Positions 24,347 through 33,623 are shown, counted from the first letter of the stretch. The stretch is 64,000 nt of DNA from RBG-13-68-16 sp050018455 (GCA_050018455.1 JBEKAA010000005.1:99690-163689); one strand, 5' to 3'. Notes: a model not told the origin generated them from the letters alone. Numbers and translations: made by a program.

Positions 24347-24375
24347 ATTATACCTCTTTAGAGTTCTATCGACAA
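24347..24375 (-). promoter_or_regulatory. Promoter of the nucleotidyltransferase module
   Basis: On the minus strand TTGTCG (24375-24370), 17 bp, TATAAT (24352-24347). Perfect -10; -35 4 of 6. It starts 31 bases before the small protein's ATG. Confidence 0.65.
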
Positions 24376-24479
24376 GCCGCACGCACAGTTACGCTGTGCG
24401 CTTGGCCTTCGACAGGCCGAGCCCTGAACCCCGACCCACGGCCCCTGTTCTCGCTTCGGCCGTTTGCCGTGGCCGGTCT

Positions 24480-25853
24480 CTACACGTGCTCGAAAGTCGC
24501 GGTGAAGTGGGGGAGGACTGCCGGGCGGTGGACGAAGCGGAGGCCGCGGATCTCCTTGCGTCGCCGGTAGAGCTCGACGATCCCCTCGACGACGTAGTCC
24601 ATGTGGCTCTGGGTGTAGGTGCGGCGCGGGATCGCGAGGCGCACGAGGTCGAGGGCGGGCCACGTCCATGCCCCCGTCTTCGGATCCTGCGTGCCGAACA
24701 TGACGTTCCCGATCTCGCAGGCGCGCACGCCGACGTGCTCGTAGAGCGCGGCGGAGAGCGACCAGCCGGGGAGTTGCTCGTCCGGAATGTGGTCGCAGAA
24801 CTTCCTGCCGTTGAGATAGACGGCGTGGCCGCCGATCGGCTTCAGGAGCGGCACGCCGGCAGCCGAGAGGTTGTTGCCGACGTACGCCGTGGAGGCGATC
24901 CGGTACTTGAGGTACTCCTCGTCGAGGATCTCCTCGATGCCGATGGCGAGCGCCTCGAGGTCGCGGCCGGCGAGTCCCCCATAGGTGATGAACCCCTCCG
25001 TCAGGATCAACAGGGTGCGGACCCTGTCGGCCCACTCGTCCGAGTTGATCGAGATCACGCCGCCCATGTTGCCGAAGGCGTCCTTCTTCATGCTCATCAT
25101 CGCGCCGTCGGAGAGAGCGAACATCTCCCGGGCGATCTCGCGGGGCGTCCTGTCGGCGTACCCCGGTTCGCGCAGCTTGATGAAGTACGCGTTCTCGGCG
25201 AAGCGGGCGGCGTCGAGCAGGAGCGGCACGCCGAAGCGGTCGCAGAGGGCGCGGGCGCCCTTGAGGTTCGCCATCGAGACAGGCTGCCCGCCGCCGGAGT
25301 TGTTGGTGACGGTGATCAGCACGAACGGCACCCGCCCGCGGCCGGACTCGGCGAGGCAGCGCTCGAGGGCGTTGAGGTCGATGTTTCCCTTGAAGGGGTG
25401 TTCGAGATCGGGATCGCGCCCCTCGGCGATCACGAGGTCGCGGGCCTCGGCGCCGGTGTCCTCGATGTTGGCCCGGGTGGTGTCGAAGTGGGTGTTGCCC
25501 GGGATCACGTCGCCCGGCTTGACGACGGCGCGGCACAGCAGGCGCTCGCTCGCGCGCCCCTGGTGGGTCGGGATCACGTGGGCGTGGCCGAAGATCCCGC
25601 GGACGGCGGCCTCGAAGTGGAAGAAGCTCTTCGCACCGGCGTACGACTCGTCGCCTTCCATGACGCCCGCCCACTGGTGCGTGCTCATCGCGCCGGTGCC
25701 GGAGTCGGTGAGGAGGTCGATCAGCACGTGCTCGGCCTTGAGCCGGAAGGGGTTGTATCCGGCCAGGCGGATGAGTTGGGTCCGCTCCTCGCGGTTTGTC
25801 ATCCGGAACGGCTCAACGACCTTGATGCGGAAAGGCTCGATGATGGTTCTCAC
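24480..25853 (-). CDS. tnaA: Tryptophanase (beta-eliminating lyase)
   Basis: A 457-residue PLP lyase of the tryptophanase/tyrosine phenol-lyase family. EPFRIKVVEPFRMTNREER opens it; IDLLTDSGTGAM, IPTHQGRASERL and the PLP lysine in MSMKKDAFGNMGG follow. Two positions favour tryptophanase: FDTT (Asp, where tyrosine phenol-lyase has Thr) and ACEIGNVMFG (Ile, where tyrosine phenol-lyase has Arg). It should cleave tryptophan to indole, pyruvate and ammonia. The GTG start has AGGAGG upstream. No tnaB permease or leader peptide is visible. Confidence 0.85.
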   Translation of the reverse strand: MRTIIEPFRIKVVEPFRMTNREERTQLIRLAGYNPFRLKAEHVLIDLLTDSGTGAMSTHQWAGVMEGDESYAGAKSFFHFEAAVRGIFGHAHVIPTHQGRASERLLCRAVVKPGDVIPGNTHFDTTRANIEDTGAEARDLVIAEGRDPDLEHPFKGNIDLNALERCLAESGRGRVPFVLITVTNNSGGGQPVSMANLKGARALCDRFGVPLLLDAARFAENAYFIKLREPGYADRTPREIAREMFALSDGAMMSMKKDAFGNMGGVISINSDEWADRVRTLLILTEGFITYGGLAGRDLEALAIGIEEILDEEYLKYRIASTAYVGNNLSAAGVPLLKPIGGHAVYLNGRKFCDHIPDEQLPGWSLSAALYEHVGVRACEIGNVMFGTQDPKTGAWTWPALDLVRLAIPRRTYTQSHMDYVVEGIVELYRRRKEIRGLRFVHRPAVLPHFTATFEHV

Positions 25854-25928
25854 GGTGTCCTCCTGGCGTTGGTCACCATTGCGAGAGGGCGCGCGGCGGC
25901 AGGCGGCCGGCCTGCGGCGGGCCGTGGC

Positions 25929-27554
25929 CTACCTGCCGGAAAACCCGGCACCGTCCGCGGTCCGCACCGGCTTGGAGCCGTTCGGGACGCCCGACTGGAG
26001 CCTGGCCGCCTCGTCGAAGCACTTCAAGGCGGCCTGCACCTGCTCGTCCGTCTCGAGGATCGCGCGGTAACCCGCGTTCAGAGAAACGCCGGCGTTGAGG
26101 ATCTCGAAGCGAAGGGTGACCTCGATCTCCCGGCGATCGTTCGGGTCCGCGAGCGCGGCGTCGATGTCCGCCGCCGGAAGCCACTTCTCGTTGATCACCC
26201 GGGTTCTGAACGCCTTGATGACATCGTCCGTCACCGCGAACGACTGGGCCGCGGCCGCCTTGTCCGGCTTGTCCGCCAGATACGCGATTGCGAAGTGGAA
26301 GAACGCGGTGTTGCCGACCAGGCGTGCCAGGCGCTCCGAGTACTCGCGGATATTGACTTCATGGTCGGGGATGATCCCGCCCGCGCCGAACACCTTGCGC
26401 CCCGAGTCGGTGAGGAACACGGGGCCCTTGGGCTGCGGCTGCGAGTCCTTGCCCTCGCCGCCGTTGCGCACGTGGATGTAGTCGAAGAACGAGTCGAAGT
26501 CGCGCTGGATGCAACGTCCCGACGGGGTGTAGTACCTGGCGGTGGTGAGCGCGAGACCGGAGTCCCGCACGGAGTAAACGGTCTGGACGACGCCCTTGCC
26601 GAACGAGGTCTCGCCCACCAAGATCCCCCTGTCATGGTCCTGGACCGCGCCAGCGACGATCTCGGCGGCGGAGGCGGAGCCCCGGTTCACCAGCACGACC
26701 AGTGGGCCGGTGAAGTGCAACCCGTCCTGGGGCACCCTGTAGTCCTGGAACGAGTCGGCGGTGCGTCCCTTGGTCGAGAACACCTCCTGGCCCGGGTCGA
26801 GCAGGAGCGACGCCGTGGCGACGGCGCTGTCAACCATCCCGCCCGGATTGTCGCGCAGGTCGAGGACGAGGCGGGTGGCGCCCTCCTTCTGGAGCCGCTC
26901 CAGGGACCGCTTCGCCTCGTCCCCGGTGGAGCGAATGAAGTCGTTGATGCGGATGTACGCCGAGTCCTTGTCGATCATGAGCGCGTACCGGACGGACTCC
27001 GAAGGCACACGCGCCCGCTCGATGGTCAGGTCGAGCGGGGCCGTGAGGCCGAGCCGCGACACGGTGATGCGCACCTTGGTCCCCTCGGGACCGCGCAGCC
27101 GCCGGGCCGCCTCGTCGATGTCCATGCCCTCGGTGGACGTGCCGTCGACGGTCTCGATGACGTCGCCGGCCCGCAGGCCCAGCCGCGCGGCGGGGCTTCC
27201 CTCGACAGGGGTGATGACGGTTATCCTTCCCCCGCGCAACGAGATGATCACCCCGATGCCGTGGAAGGCGCCCTGCTGGTGCTCGCGCATGTGCGCGTAG
27301 CTCTCGGGGCGCAGGAAGTTCGTGTGAGGGTCGAGGAGCGCGAGCATGCCGTCGATGCTGGAGTAGACGAGATCGGCCGGGGAAACAGACTGGGGCGAGT
27401 TCTCCATCACCAGCCGAAGGAGCGCCGTGTAACGATTGAGGAACTTGTCGGATCCGGCAAATTCTTTCTGCGTCGCCTGGCCGGCAACGCCGCCGGTAAG
27501 GGCACCCGCCCCGATCACGACAGCCGCCAGAAGCCCCTTCCGAAAAGCCGTCAT
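25929..27554 (-). CDS. C-terminal processing peptidase, S41 family
   Basis: A 541-residue exported protease. The signal peptide ends near residue 25 (VVIGAGALTGGVAG). A PDZ domain follows (IVISLRGG-like start; PVEGSPAARLGLRAGDVIET), then the S41 core: LVLDLRDNPGGMVDSAVATA, VLVNRGSASAAEIVAGAVQD (catalytic Ser) and VGETSFGKGVVQTVYS (catalytic Lys). It resembles CtpA/Prc proteins that trim periplasmic substrates. The C-terminal ~150 residues are helical and less typical. Divergent from tatA. Confidence 0.88.
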   Translation of the reverse strand: MTAFRKGLLAAVVIGAGALTGGVAGQATQKEFAGSDKFLNRYTALLRLVMENSPQSVSPADLVYSSIDGMLALLDPHTNFLRPESYAHMREHQQGAFHGIGVIISLRGGRITVITPVEGSPAARLGLRAGDVIETVDGTSTEGMDIDEAARRLRGPEGTKVRITVSRLGLTAPLDLTIERARVPSESVRYALMIDKDSAYIRINDFIRSTGDEAKRSLERLQKEGATRLVLDLRDNPGGMVDSAVATASLLLDPGQEVFSTKGRTADSFQDYRVPQDGLHFTGPLVVLVNRGSASAAEIVAGAVQDHDRGILVGETSFGKGVVQTVYSVRDSGLALTTARYYTPSGRCIQRDFDSFFDYIHVRNGGEGKDSQPQPKGPVFLTDSGRKVFGAGGIIPDHEVNIREYSERLARLVGNTAFFHFAIAYLADKPDKAAAAQSFAVTDDVIKAFRTRVINEKWLPAADIDAALADPNDRREIEVTLRFEILNAGVSLNAGYRAILETDEQVQAALKCFDEAARLQSGVPNGSKPVRTADGAGFSGR

Positions 27555-27632
27555 CGCGCCCCCTTGGGATCGTGACTCTAGCACACTATACTCGTGGAGC
27601 CGCCGGCGGCCGCGGCGGCGCTGGGGGTAGGT

Positions 27633-27950
27633 ATGTTCGGTTCAATCGGGCTTCCCGAGCTGCTTCTGATCTTCGTCATCGCGCTGCTCCTCTTCGGCCC
27701 GCGTAAGCTGCCGGAGATCGGGAAGAGCCTCGGGAAGGCGATGAACGAGTTCAAGCGCGCCTCGAACGACCTCCAGCGCTCGCTCGAGGAGGAGATCGCC
27801 GTCGACGAACTCAAGCAGACGAAGCGCGAGGTGGAGGGCGCTACCCGACTGACTCCTGAGGCGAGCGCCCCGACGCCGGCCGCCTGGACCGATGCGCCCC
27901 CGGCCACGCCGGCGCAACCGACAGAGGCGAAACCGACGGAGCCGAAGTAG
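27633..27950 (+). CDS. tatA: Twin-arginine translocase subunit TatA/B
   Basis: A 105-residue protein with the TatA fold: FGSIGLPELLLIFVIALLLF (membrane helix), GPRKLPEIGKSLGKAMNEFK (amphipathic helix), then a Pro/Ala-rich tail. It forms the Tat pore or the TatB-like receptor; a single such gene next to tatC may serve both roles. GGTAGGT precedes the ATG at 27633. The tatC ATG follows its stop by 3 bases. Confidence 0.92.
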   Translation: MFGSIGLPELLLIFVIALLLFGPRKLPEIGKSLGKAMNEFKRASNDLQRSLEEEIAVDELKQTKREVEGATRLTPEASAPTPAAWTDAPPATPAQPTEAKPTEPK

Positions 27951-27953
27951 GCC

Positions 27954-28724
27954 ATGTCGGAAACGCGGCGGCGCTTCGCGGACGACGGGAGCGAGCTCCC
28001 GCGCATGACGCTCCTGGAGCACCTGGACGAGCTCCGCAAACGAATTCTCTGGTCTGTCGTTGCGATCTTCGCCGGCTTCCTTCTGTGCTGGTACTGGGCG
28101 CAGACGATTTTCAAGTGGATGGCCATCCCGATCACGCAGTTCCTTCCGGCGGGTGAAAAGCTGGCCTTCACGGGACTGGTGGACCCGTTCATGCTCTACA
28201 TGAAGGTGGCCCTGCTTGCCGGCATCTTCGTGGCATCGCCCGTGGTCCTCTGGCAGTTCTGGCTGTTCGTGTCGCCGGCGCTGTACCGCCACGAGCGCCG
28301 CCTCGTCGTTCCGTTCATCGTCTTCACGACGGTTTTTTTCCTTGCCGGAGGCTACTTCGGGTACAAGATCGCGTTTCCGATGGCGGTCAAGTTCCTGCTG
28401 TCGGTGGGCCAGGACTTTCGCCAGGTGATCACGATCAACGAGTACTTCGCGATGGCCAGCAAGGTGATCCTTGGCCTTGGTCTGGTCTTCGAAATGCCCG
28501 TGCTCATCATGCTGCTGGCGCGGTTCGGGATCGTCACGGCGAAGTTCCTGCTCAAGTACTTCCGCTTCGCCGTGCTGATCATCTTCATCATCGCCGCCGT
28601 CATAACCCCCACGCCGGACATCCCGACACAGTGCGTCTTCGCCCTCCCGATGATCGCCCTTTACCTCCTGGGAGTGCTCGTAGCCTGGATCTTCGGCAAG
28701 AAACGTCCGGTCGAGGAGAGCTAG
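27954..28724 (+). CDS. tatC: Sec-independent translocase protein TatC
   Basis: A 256-residue six-helix membrane protein. Diagnostic segments: MTLLEHLDELRKRILWSVVA, GLVDPFMLYMKVALLAGIFV, SPVVLWQFWLFVSPALYRHE, GLVFEMPVLIMLLARFGIV and ITPTPDIPTQ (P-x-P-D). It recognises twin-arginine signal peptides. Operon with tatA; faces glgA across a hairpin. Confidence 0.95.
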   Translation: MSETRRRFADDGSELPRMTLLEHLDELRKRILWSVVAIFAGFLLCWYWAQTIFKWMAIPITQFLPAGEKLAFTGLVDPFMLYMKVALLAGIFVASPVVLWQFWLFVSPALYRHERRLVVPFIVFTTVFFLAGGYFGYKIAFPMAVKFLLSVGQDFRQVITINEYFAMASKVILGLGLVFEMPVLIMLLARFGIVTAKFLLKYFRFAVLIIFIIAAVITPTPDIPTQCVFALPMIALYLLGVLVAWIFGKKRPVEES

Positions 28725-28741
28725 CACCGGTCCAGGGGTTG

Positions 28742-28853
28742 CCCGCAGGCAGAGGAGCAGAGGAGCACGGGAGCAGAGGAGCACGACCGCAGAGCGTGGA
28801 GTCTCTTCTCCACTTCTCCTCTGCTCCTCGGCACCTCTGCTCCTCTGCTGCTG
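28742..28853. repeat. Long hairpin of GAGCAGAG/CTCTGCTC words (locus 3)
   Basis: Left arm (28745-28782): GCAGAGGAGCAGAGGAGC then GGGAGCAGAGGAGC. Right arm (28812-28853): CTCCTCTGCTCCTCGG and CTCTGCTCCTCTGCTGC. They pair almost fully around a ~30-base loop. Between the convergent tatC and glgA genes, it could be a two-way terminator. Confidence 0.65.
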
Positions 28854-28878
28854 AATGACGCGAGAGCCGGCGAGCTTG

Positions 28879-30300
28879 CTACCCGACGAGGCGTTCGTAG
28901 AGCTTGAGGTACTCGCGGGCCGAGGCCTTCCACGAGAAGTCCCGCTCCATTCCGTCGGCGCGCATCGTCGCGAGCCGGGCGGGGTCGAAGAGCACGGCGC
29001 GCGCGCGCTTCAGGGTCCCGATGAGCGCAGTTGGGGTCAACTCGGAGAGGACGAACCCGGTACCGCCCTCCTCGTCGGCGTCGACGACGGTGTCGGCGAG
29101 GCCACCGGTGCGGGTGACGACGGGCAGTGTGCCGTAGCGCATGGCGATCATCTGGCCGAGCCCGCACGGCTCGTAGCGGCTGGGCATGAGGAACAGGTCG
29201 CTCGCGGCGTAGATCCGGTGGGCGAGGCGCTCGTCGAAGCGGATGAAGGACGCAACCCTCCCGGGGTGGGCCGCCTCGGCGGCACGGATGGCCTCCTCGT
29301 AGCGGCGCTCCCCGGCGCCGAGCACCACGACGTCGAACCCGAGCGCGACGATGTCGTCGAGCGCCGCGACCAGCAGGTCGGCGCCTTTTTGCTCGGCGAG
29401 GCGGGACACCATGCCGATCAGCGGGCGCCCGACGGCCGCGAGCCGGGCTTCCCGCCCGAGCAACTCCCGCGCCGCGGCCTTCCCTTCGACGACGTCGTCC
29501 TCGTCGCCGAACCCAAGCTCCAGGTGCGGGTCCCGGCGCGGGTCCCACTCCTCGGTGTCAAGGCCGTTGAGGATGCCGAACAGCGTGTCCCGCCGCATAG
29601 CGAGAACGCCCTGGAGCCCGCAGCCGAACTCCGGCGTCACGATCTCCCTTGCGTAGGTGGGCGAGACCGTCGTGATGGCGTCGGCGCTCACCAGGCCGCC
29701 TTTGAGGAAATTGACGCTGCCGTAGAACTCGAGCAGGTCCATGGTGAAGAGATCGCGCGGAATGCCGCAGGCCTCCAGGGACCATGGGGGAAAGACTCCC
29801 TGATACGCAAGGTTGTGGATTGTGAACACCGTCTTCGCGGCAGGCATCGCGAAACGTGTCTGGCCATCGTGACGCAGGAGAAAGGGGGCGAGCGCCGCCT
29901 GCCAGTCGTGGGCGTGGACCACGTCCACACCGCCCAGCTTCGCGATGGCGGCGAGGGCCGCCCGGGCGAAGAACGCGAACCGCACCGCGTTGTCCGGAAA
30001 GTCGCCGTCGGGCAGGGAGTAGAGGGCCGGCCTGACGAACAGGGCCGGGCAGTCGAGCAGGACGACGCGAACGTTCCGATGGAGGAGGACGTTCAACCTT
30101 GCCGTCAGGCCGAGTGCGGCAACCTCGCCGCGCGGCTCGCCTGGAGGAGGGTCCTTCAGGGTGGTCCGGTGTGCGGGGACGACGACCGTGACCTCGTGGC
30201 CAAGAGCCGCCAGTGCTGGGGGTAGAGCGCCTGCCACATCTGCCAGGCCGCCCGTCTTCGAGAACGGCACAACTTCAGACGCCAGGTGAGCGATGCGCAT
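28879..30300 (-). CDS. glgA: Glycogen synthase (ADP-glucose type)
   Basis: A 473-residue GT5 enzyme. The N-terminus MRIAHLASEVVPFSKTGGLA then DVAGALP carries the ADP-glucose-binding K-T-G-G-L. VDVVHAHDWQAALAP, TIHNLAYQGVF, GLQGVLAMR and the retaining E-x7-E pattern in MPSRYEPCGLGQMIAM are all present. It elongates alpha-1,4-glucan. The ATG at 30298-30300 gives the family N-terminus. Last of a run of carbohydrate genes on this strand; a 7-mer hairpin separates it from galT. Confidence 0.93.
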   Translation of the reverse strand: MRIAHLASEVVPFSKTGGLADVAGALPPALAALGHEVTVVVPAHRTTLKDPPPGEPRGEVAALGLTARLNVLLHRNVRVVLLDCPALFVRPALYSLPDGDFPDNAVRFAFFARAALAAIAKLGGVDVVHAHDWQAALAPFLLRHDGQTRFAMPAAKTVFTIHNLAYQGVFPPWSLEACGIPRDLFTMDLLEFYGSVNFLKGGLVSADAITTVSPTYAREIVTPEFGCGLQGVLAMRRDTLFGILNGLDTEEWDPRRDPHLELGFGDEDDVVEGKAAARELLGREARLAAVGRPLIGMVSRLAEQKGADLLVAALDDIVALGFDVVVLGAGERRYEEAIRAAEAAHPGRVASFIRFDERLAHRIYAASDLFLMPSRYEPCGLGQMIAMRYGTLPVVTRTGGLADTVVDADEEGGTGFVLSELTPTALIGTLKRARAVLFDPARLATMRADGMERDFSWKASAREYLKLYERLVG

Positions 30301-30310
30301 GCGCAACTCC

Positions 30311-30460
30311 CAGTCAACAGTCAACAGTCAACAGTCAACAGTCAACAGTCAACAGTTGACAGTTGACAGTTGACAGCCAAGAACAAGAAGCCGATCCGCT
30401 TCTACTGTCGACTGTTAACTGTCGACTGTCAACTTCCTTTGTCGACTGTCAACCTCCTTC
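30311..30460. repeat. Long hairpin of GTCAACA/GTTGACA words (locus 4)
   Basis: Six tandem CAGTCAA units (30311-30352) run into CAGTTGA units (about 30353-30376); the two units are each other's reverse complement, so the tract folds on itself. After 35 bases, ACTGTCG-ACTGTTA-ACTGTCG-ACTGTCA follows (30404-30432), then another GTCGACTGTCAACC, which overlaps the galT stop. It lies between galT and glgA. Confidence 0.65.
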
Positions 30461-31495
30461 ATCGGCGGTGACTTCGCGCAGGTATCGAGCGGCCTCCTCG
30501 GGCGGCGTCGGGTTGATGCTGTACCCCGAGCCCCACTCGAAACCCGCGATCCGGGTGATTCGCGGGATGAACTCCAGGTGCCAGTGGTAGTCGTACTCGA
30601 TGGTCGTCCAGTACCTCGGCTGCCCGGGCCGGGGGTGAGGGCTCGGCGCCGTGTGGAGGATGAAGTTGTACGGCGGGTCGTCCAGAAGAGTGCGGATGCG
30701 GCGCAGGAAGTCGCGCACGAGGCGCGCCAGGTTCTCGAAGAGCTGGTCCGTGCAGAGGGCGAAGTCGTGGCTGTGCGCCTTCGGGAGCAGCCAGGTCTCG
30801 AACGGGAACGCAGCGGCGAAAGGCTCCAGCAGGATGAACCGGTCGGTCTCCATGGCCACCCGGTCGGCGAATGAGCGTTCCTGGTGGATGAGGTCGCAGA
30901 AGATGCAGCGCTCCTTGCGCGACCAGTGCTCGCGCGCGACGTTGAGCTCCTCCACCAGGGCGGTCGGGATGATCGGCGTGGCGATGAGCTGAGAGTGCGG
31001 ATGGAACAGCGAGGCCCCCGCCTCGCGGCCATGGTTCTTGAAGATCAGCACGTAGCGGATGCGGATGTCGCGCCGCAGGTCGATCAGGCGCTCGCGCCAT
31101 GCCCTGAAGACGAGGGCGATCTCCTCGACGGACATGTCGGCCATCGGCCGGTGATGGTCCGGGGTCTCGACAATGACCTCATGTGCGCCGATGCCGTTGA
31201 CCCGGTCGAACATGCCGACCGCCTCGCGCGAAAGCTCGCCCTCGATCCCGAGGGCAGGGAACTTGTTCGGCACGACCCGGACTTGCCAGTTGGGGGTATT
31301 CGGCTGGCGCGGCCCCTTGGCGAAGGCGAGAATCTCGAGCGGGGTGGCGGCCTCCTTGCCGTACTCGAAAGGGCACGCGCCCACGTCGCCTGGCGCGTCG
31401 GGTCCCGGCCGCCTGAACTCGTGGGGGCGGAACCGCCGCTCGGTCGCGATGATCGACCAGCGCCGCCGGATGGGGTCGAATCGAAGCTCTGACAT
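30449..31495 (-). CDS. galT: Galactose-1-phosphate uridylyltransferase
   Basis: A 348-residue HIT-superfamily enzyme. The nucleophilic motif is SLFHPHSQLIATP (H-P-H). VRVVPNKFPAL, GIGAHEVIVETPDHH and IEYDYHWHLEFIPR are conserved, and a zinc site is suggested by CIFCDLIHQE. The first zinc pair is reduced to a single Cys (ACPFEYGKE). It exchanges UMP between UDP-glucose and galactose-1-phosphate, or acts on related sugar phosphates. Between GH57 and glgA. Confidence 0.9.
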   Translation of the reverse strand: MSELRFDPIRRRWSIIATERRFRPHEFRRPGPDAPGDVGACPFEYGKEAATPLEILAFAKGPRQPNTPNWQVRVVPNKFPALGIEGELSREAVGMFDRVNGIGAHEVIVETPDHHRPMADMSVEEIALVFRAWRERLIDLRRDIRIRYVLIFKNHGREAGASLFHPHSQLIATPIIPTALVEELNVAREHWSRKERCIFCDLIHQERSFADRVAMETDRFILLEPFAAAFPFETWLLPKAHSHDFALCTDQLFENLARLVRDFLRRIRTLLDDPPYNFILHTAPSPHPRPGQPRYWTTIEYDYHWHLEFIPRITRIAGFEWGSGYSINPTPPEEAARYLREVTADEGG

Positions 31496-31654
31496 TGATC
31501 ACTCCAGTCGATGTCGCGGGAACAAGAGGAACGGGTCGTTGCAGGACTCCGGACTTTCGCGCGCTGCGAGGACGGACGCCTGTCGCCGGCCCGCCCGAGG
31601 CTCGCTGGAAGTGAGTCTGCCGCGAGCGTCGTGGCTCGAGTCTCAGGGGGCTCT

Positions 31655-33616
31655 TCACGATTCGTCGACCTCCAGGAACTCCAGGCGCCAGAGCCCATCG
31701 GACGGCATCCGCTCTCCTCCGCACTCGATCCCGAGCAGGACCTCGTCCTCCGGCAGTGGAAGATGGACCTCGAGAAACTGCTCCACCGCGCACGCGGCGG
31801 GCCGGTCCGCCGGCAGCGTCCAACCTGTGCGGTGGCCCGTCGTCACCATGGTCACGACGAGCGGGACCGGCGCGCCCGCGCCCGGACGCGGGTCAACCCG
31901 CAGCCAGAGCTTTCCGGGCTCGGCCCGCAGCGCGACACGCGCAAGGCGACGGTGCGTAGCCGGCGCCTCGATCCAGGTAGCCACCGTCCACTCGAAGTAG
32001 CTTGTCGTTCTGCCGTCGAGAACCGGGGCAGGCCACGTGCGCGACAGCGGCACCCGAAGCGGCGCGGCTGCGGCGCGCACCGGAGCGGCGAGCTCCGCCG
32101 GAGGGGTCACCCGGGCCGCGGTACACGCGTCGCGCAGGTGAGCGCGAAAGAGCTCGTCGTACAGCGGCGCGAGGAGGGTAGGGTTGTCGTCGCCGAACCA
32201 CCACCACCAGTCGCTCCCCTCGGCTGCCAGCCACGACCGCCCACCGCGAGAGCCCCCGAGCGCGCGGACGCGGGCAAGGAGCTCCCATGCCCGGTTCTTC
32301 TCGGGATGGCCGATCCAGGTGCCGAAGGTGCCGCCGATCCACGACCCGGGGTGGAGGCGCGGAAGCGTCCTCGGAACCTCGTCGAGACGCTGGGCAAGGG
32401 TCGCGGGGCGAAGCTGTGACGACTGGTCGAGTTCCCGCGCAAGCGTTGCGAGAAAACCTGCTCCGCCCTCCGGGTAGCTGGTCCAGGGGTTCTCGCCGTC
32501 CAGCGCGACGACGATGCCGGCCTCCGCGGGCAGGTGCGATGCCATGCGGCGGAGGTGGCCGACGAACTCCCTGGCCGCGTCCGCTTCCTGGGGGAAACGG
32601 GAGGCCTGAAAGCCGATGAAGTCCGAGAGCCCCCGGTGCCGGAAGAACAGCGCCGGGCCTCCGCCCGGGAGCCGCCACGGGCTGAAGAGCTCGGGGCCGA
32701 CGCCGGTCTCGCCCGAGACGTTTCTGCCCAACGACGCGGCCAGGATCCCTTCGTCGGTTGCGAGCCAGCGCACGGCGTTGTCGCCGTAGAGCGCGACCGC
32801 GGCTTCCGAGACCGATCCCTCGGGCGGCCAGCAACCGATCGGGGCGAAACCGAACTCGCCGGCGGCGGCGAGGCTGGTCCGGATGTGCTCGCGGGCGTCG
32901 TCCGGCGCGGCGAACGGCGGGGCCGCCGGGGCGGGATGCGGCGCCCACGATTCCTTCACCACGCGGGTGTCGATCAGCAGGGGGATGATCGGGTGAGCCC
33001 AGGGTGACGTGGCGATCTCAATGCCCTCGGACATGGCGAGCTTGCGGTACCCGTCGAGCAACCGGGCCGGGCAGCCGCCAAGCCAGGCGACCGCGCGGCG
33101 CCGCGCGCCGTCGGGGAAGCCGGAACCGCGCGTAGCGAGGTCTGCGAGGTCTTCCTCCCACCGCAGGTTGGGCCCGGCATACGCCAGAACGAGAAGGACC
33201 TGGATGTCGTTGAGATCCTGCACGGTGAACCGCCGGGCGACCTCCTCGCCTGTCCCGCCGCTCGCACGGGCGGCCAGCTCGGCGAGGCGCGGCCACCGGC
33301 GGAGCTGGTTGGGGTGGAGGAGAAACGCCCACCGCAGCAGCTCCCGGACCGCCTCGGGGCCGAGGTCCCGCACGGGTGTCCCGAGCGCTTCGAGAAGGGG
33401 GTCACGCGCCGTCCCGTCCCGGTAGGCGGCAAGCTGATCGAGGAATACCGGCGTGAGGTTGAGGACCTGTCCCGCCAGGCCGGTCTGTGAGAGAGAGTGA
33501 ACGAGCGTGAGGTACTCGCCCGCTGCGTGCAGCAGGACCCACGGCGCGTGGACACGCCCGTCGGCGGTGCGGTACTGGGGTTGATGCAGGTGCCAGAGGA
33601 ACGTCAGCTTGGCCAT
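31655..33616 (-). CDS. Glycoside hydrolase family 57 protein
   Basis: A 653-residue protein. The start KLTFLWHLHQPQYRT is the GH57 conserved region 1. Later come GFAPIGCWPPEGSVSEAAVA (region with the nucleophile Glu), WLATDEGIL and VVALDGENPWTSYPEGGAGF (catalytic Asp). A C-terminal beta-rich domain follows (about 490-653). Family members are alpha-amylases, glucanotransferases or branching enzymes; the exact activity is open, but the glgA/galT context favours alpha-glucan metabolism. It starts 7 bases after the preceding gene. Confidence 0.88.
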   Translation of the reverse strand: MAKLTFLWHLHQPQYRTADGRVHAPWVLLHAAGEYLTLVHSLSQTGLAGQVLNLTPVFLDQLAAYRDGTARDPLLEALGTPVRDLGPEAVRELLRWAFLLHPNQLRRWPRLAELAARASGGTGEEVARRFTVQDLNDIQVLLVLAYAGPNLRWEEDLADLATRGSGFPDGARRRAVAWLGGCPARLLDGYRKLAMSEGIEIATSPWAHPIIPLLIDTRVVKESWAPHPAPAAPPFAAPDDAREHIRTSLAAAGEFGFAPIGCWPPEGSVSEAAVALYGDNAVRWLATDEGILAASLGRNVSGETGVGPELFSPWRLPGGGPALFFRHRGLSDFIGFQASRFPQEADAAREFVGHLRRMASHLPAEAGIVVALDGENPWTSYPEGGAGFLATLARELDQSSQLRPATLAQRLDEVPRTLPRLHPGSWIGGTFGTWIGHPEKNRAWELLARVRALGGSRGGRSWLAAEGSDWWWWFGDDNPTLLAPLYDELFRAHLRDACTAARVTPPAELAAPVRAAAAPLRVPLSRTWPAPVLDGRTTSYFEWTVATWIEAPATHRRLARVALRAEPGKLWLRVDPRPGAGAPVPLVVTMVTTGHRTGWTLPADRPAACAVEQFLEVHLPLPEDEVLLGIECGGERMPSDGLWRLEFLEVDES

Positions 33617-33623
33617 CGTTGGG

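Noticed and set aside
24234..27575. A 1113-codon plus-strand open frame opposite tnaA and the S41 protease
   Set aside because: It spans two recognised genes and the gap between them, which real genes do not; a shadow frame.
30311..30460. Short direct repeats considered as a CRISPR array
   Set aside because: The period is 7 bases with no spacers, units are degenerate, and there are no cas genes.
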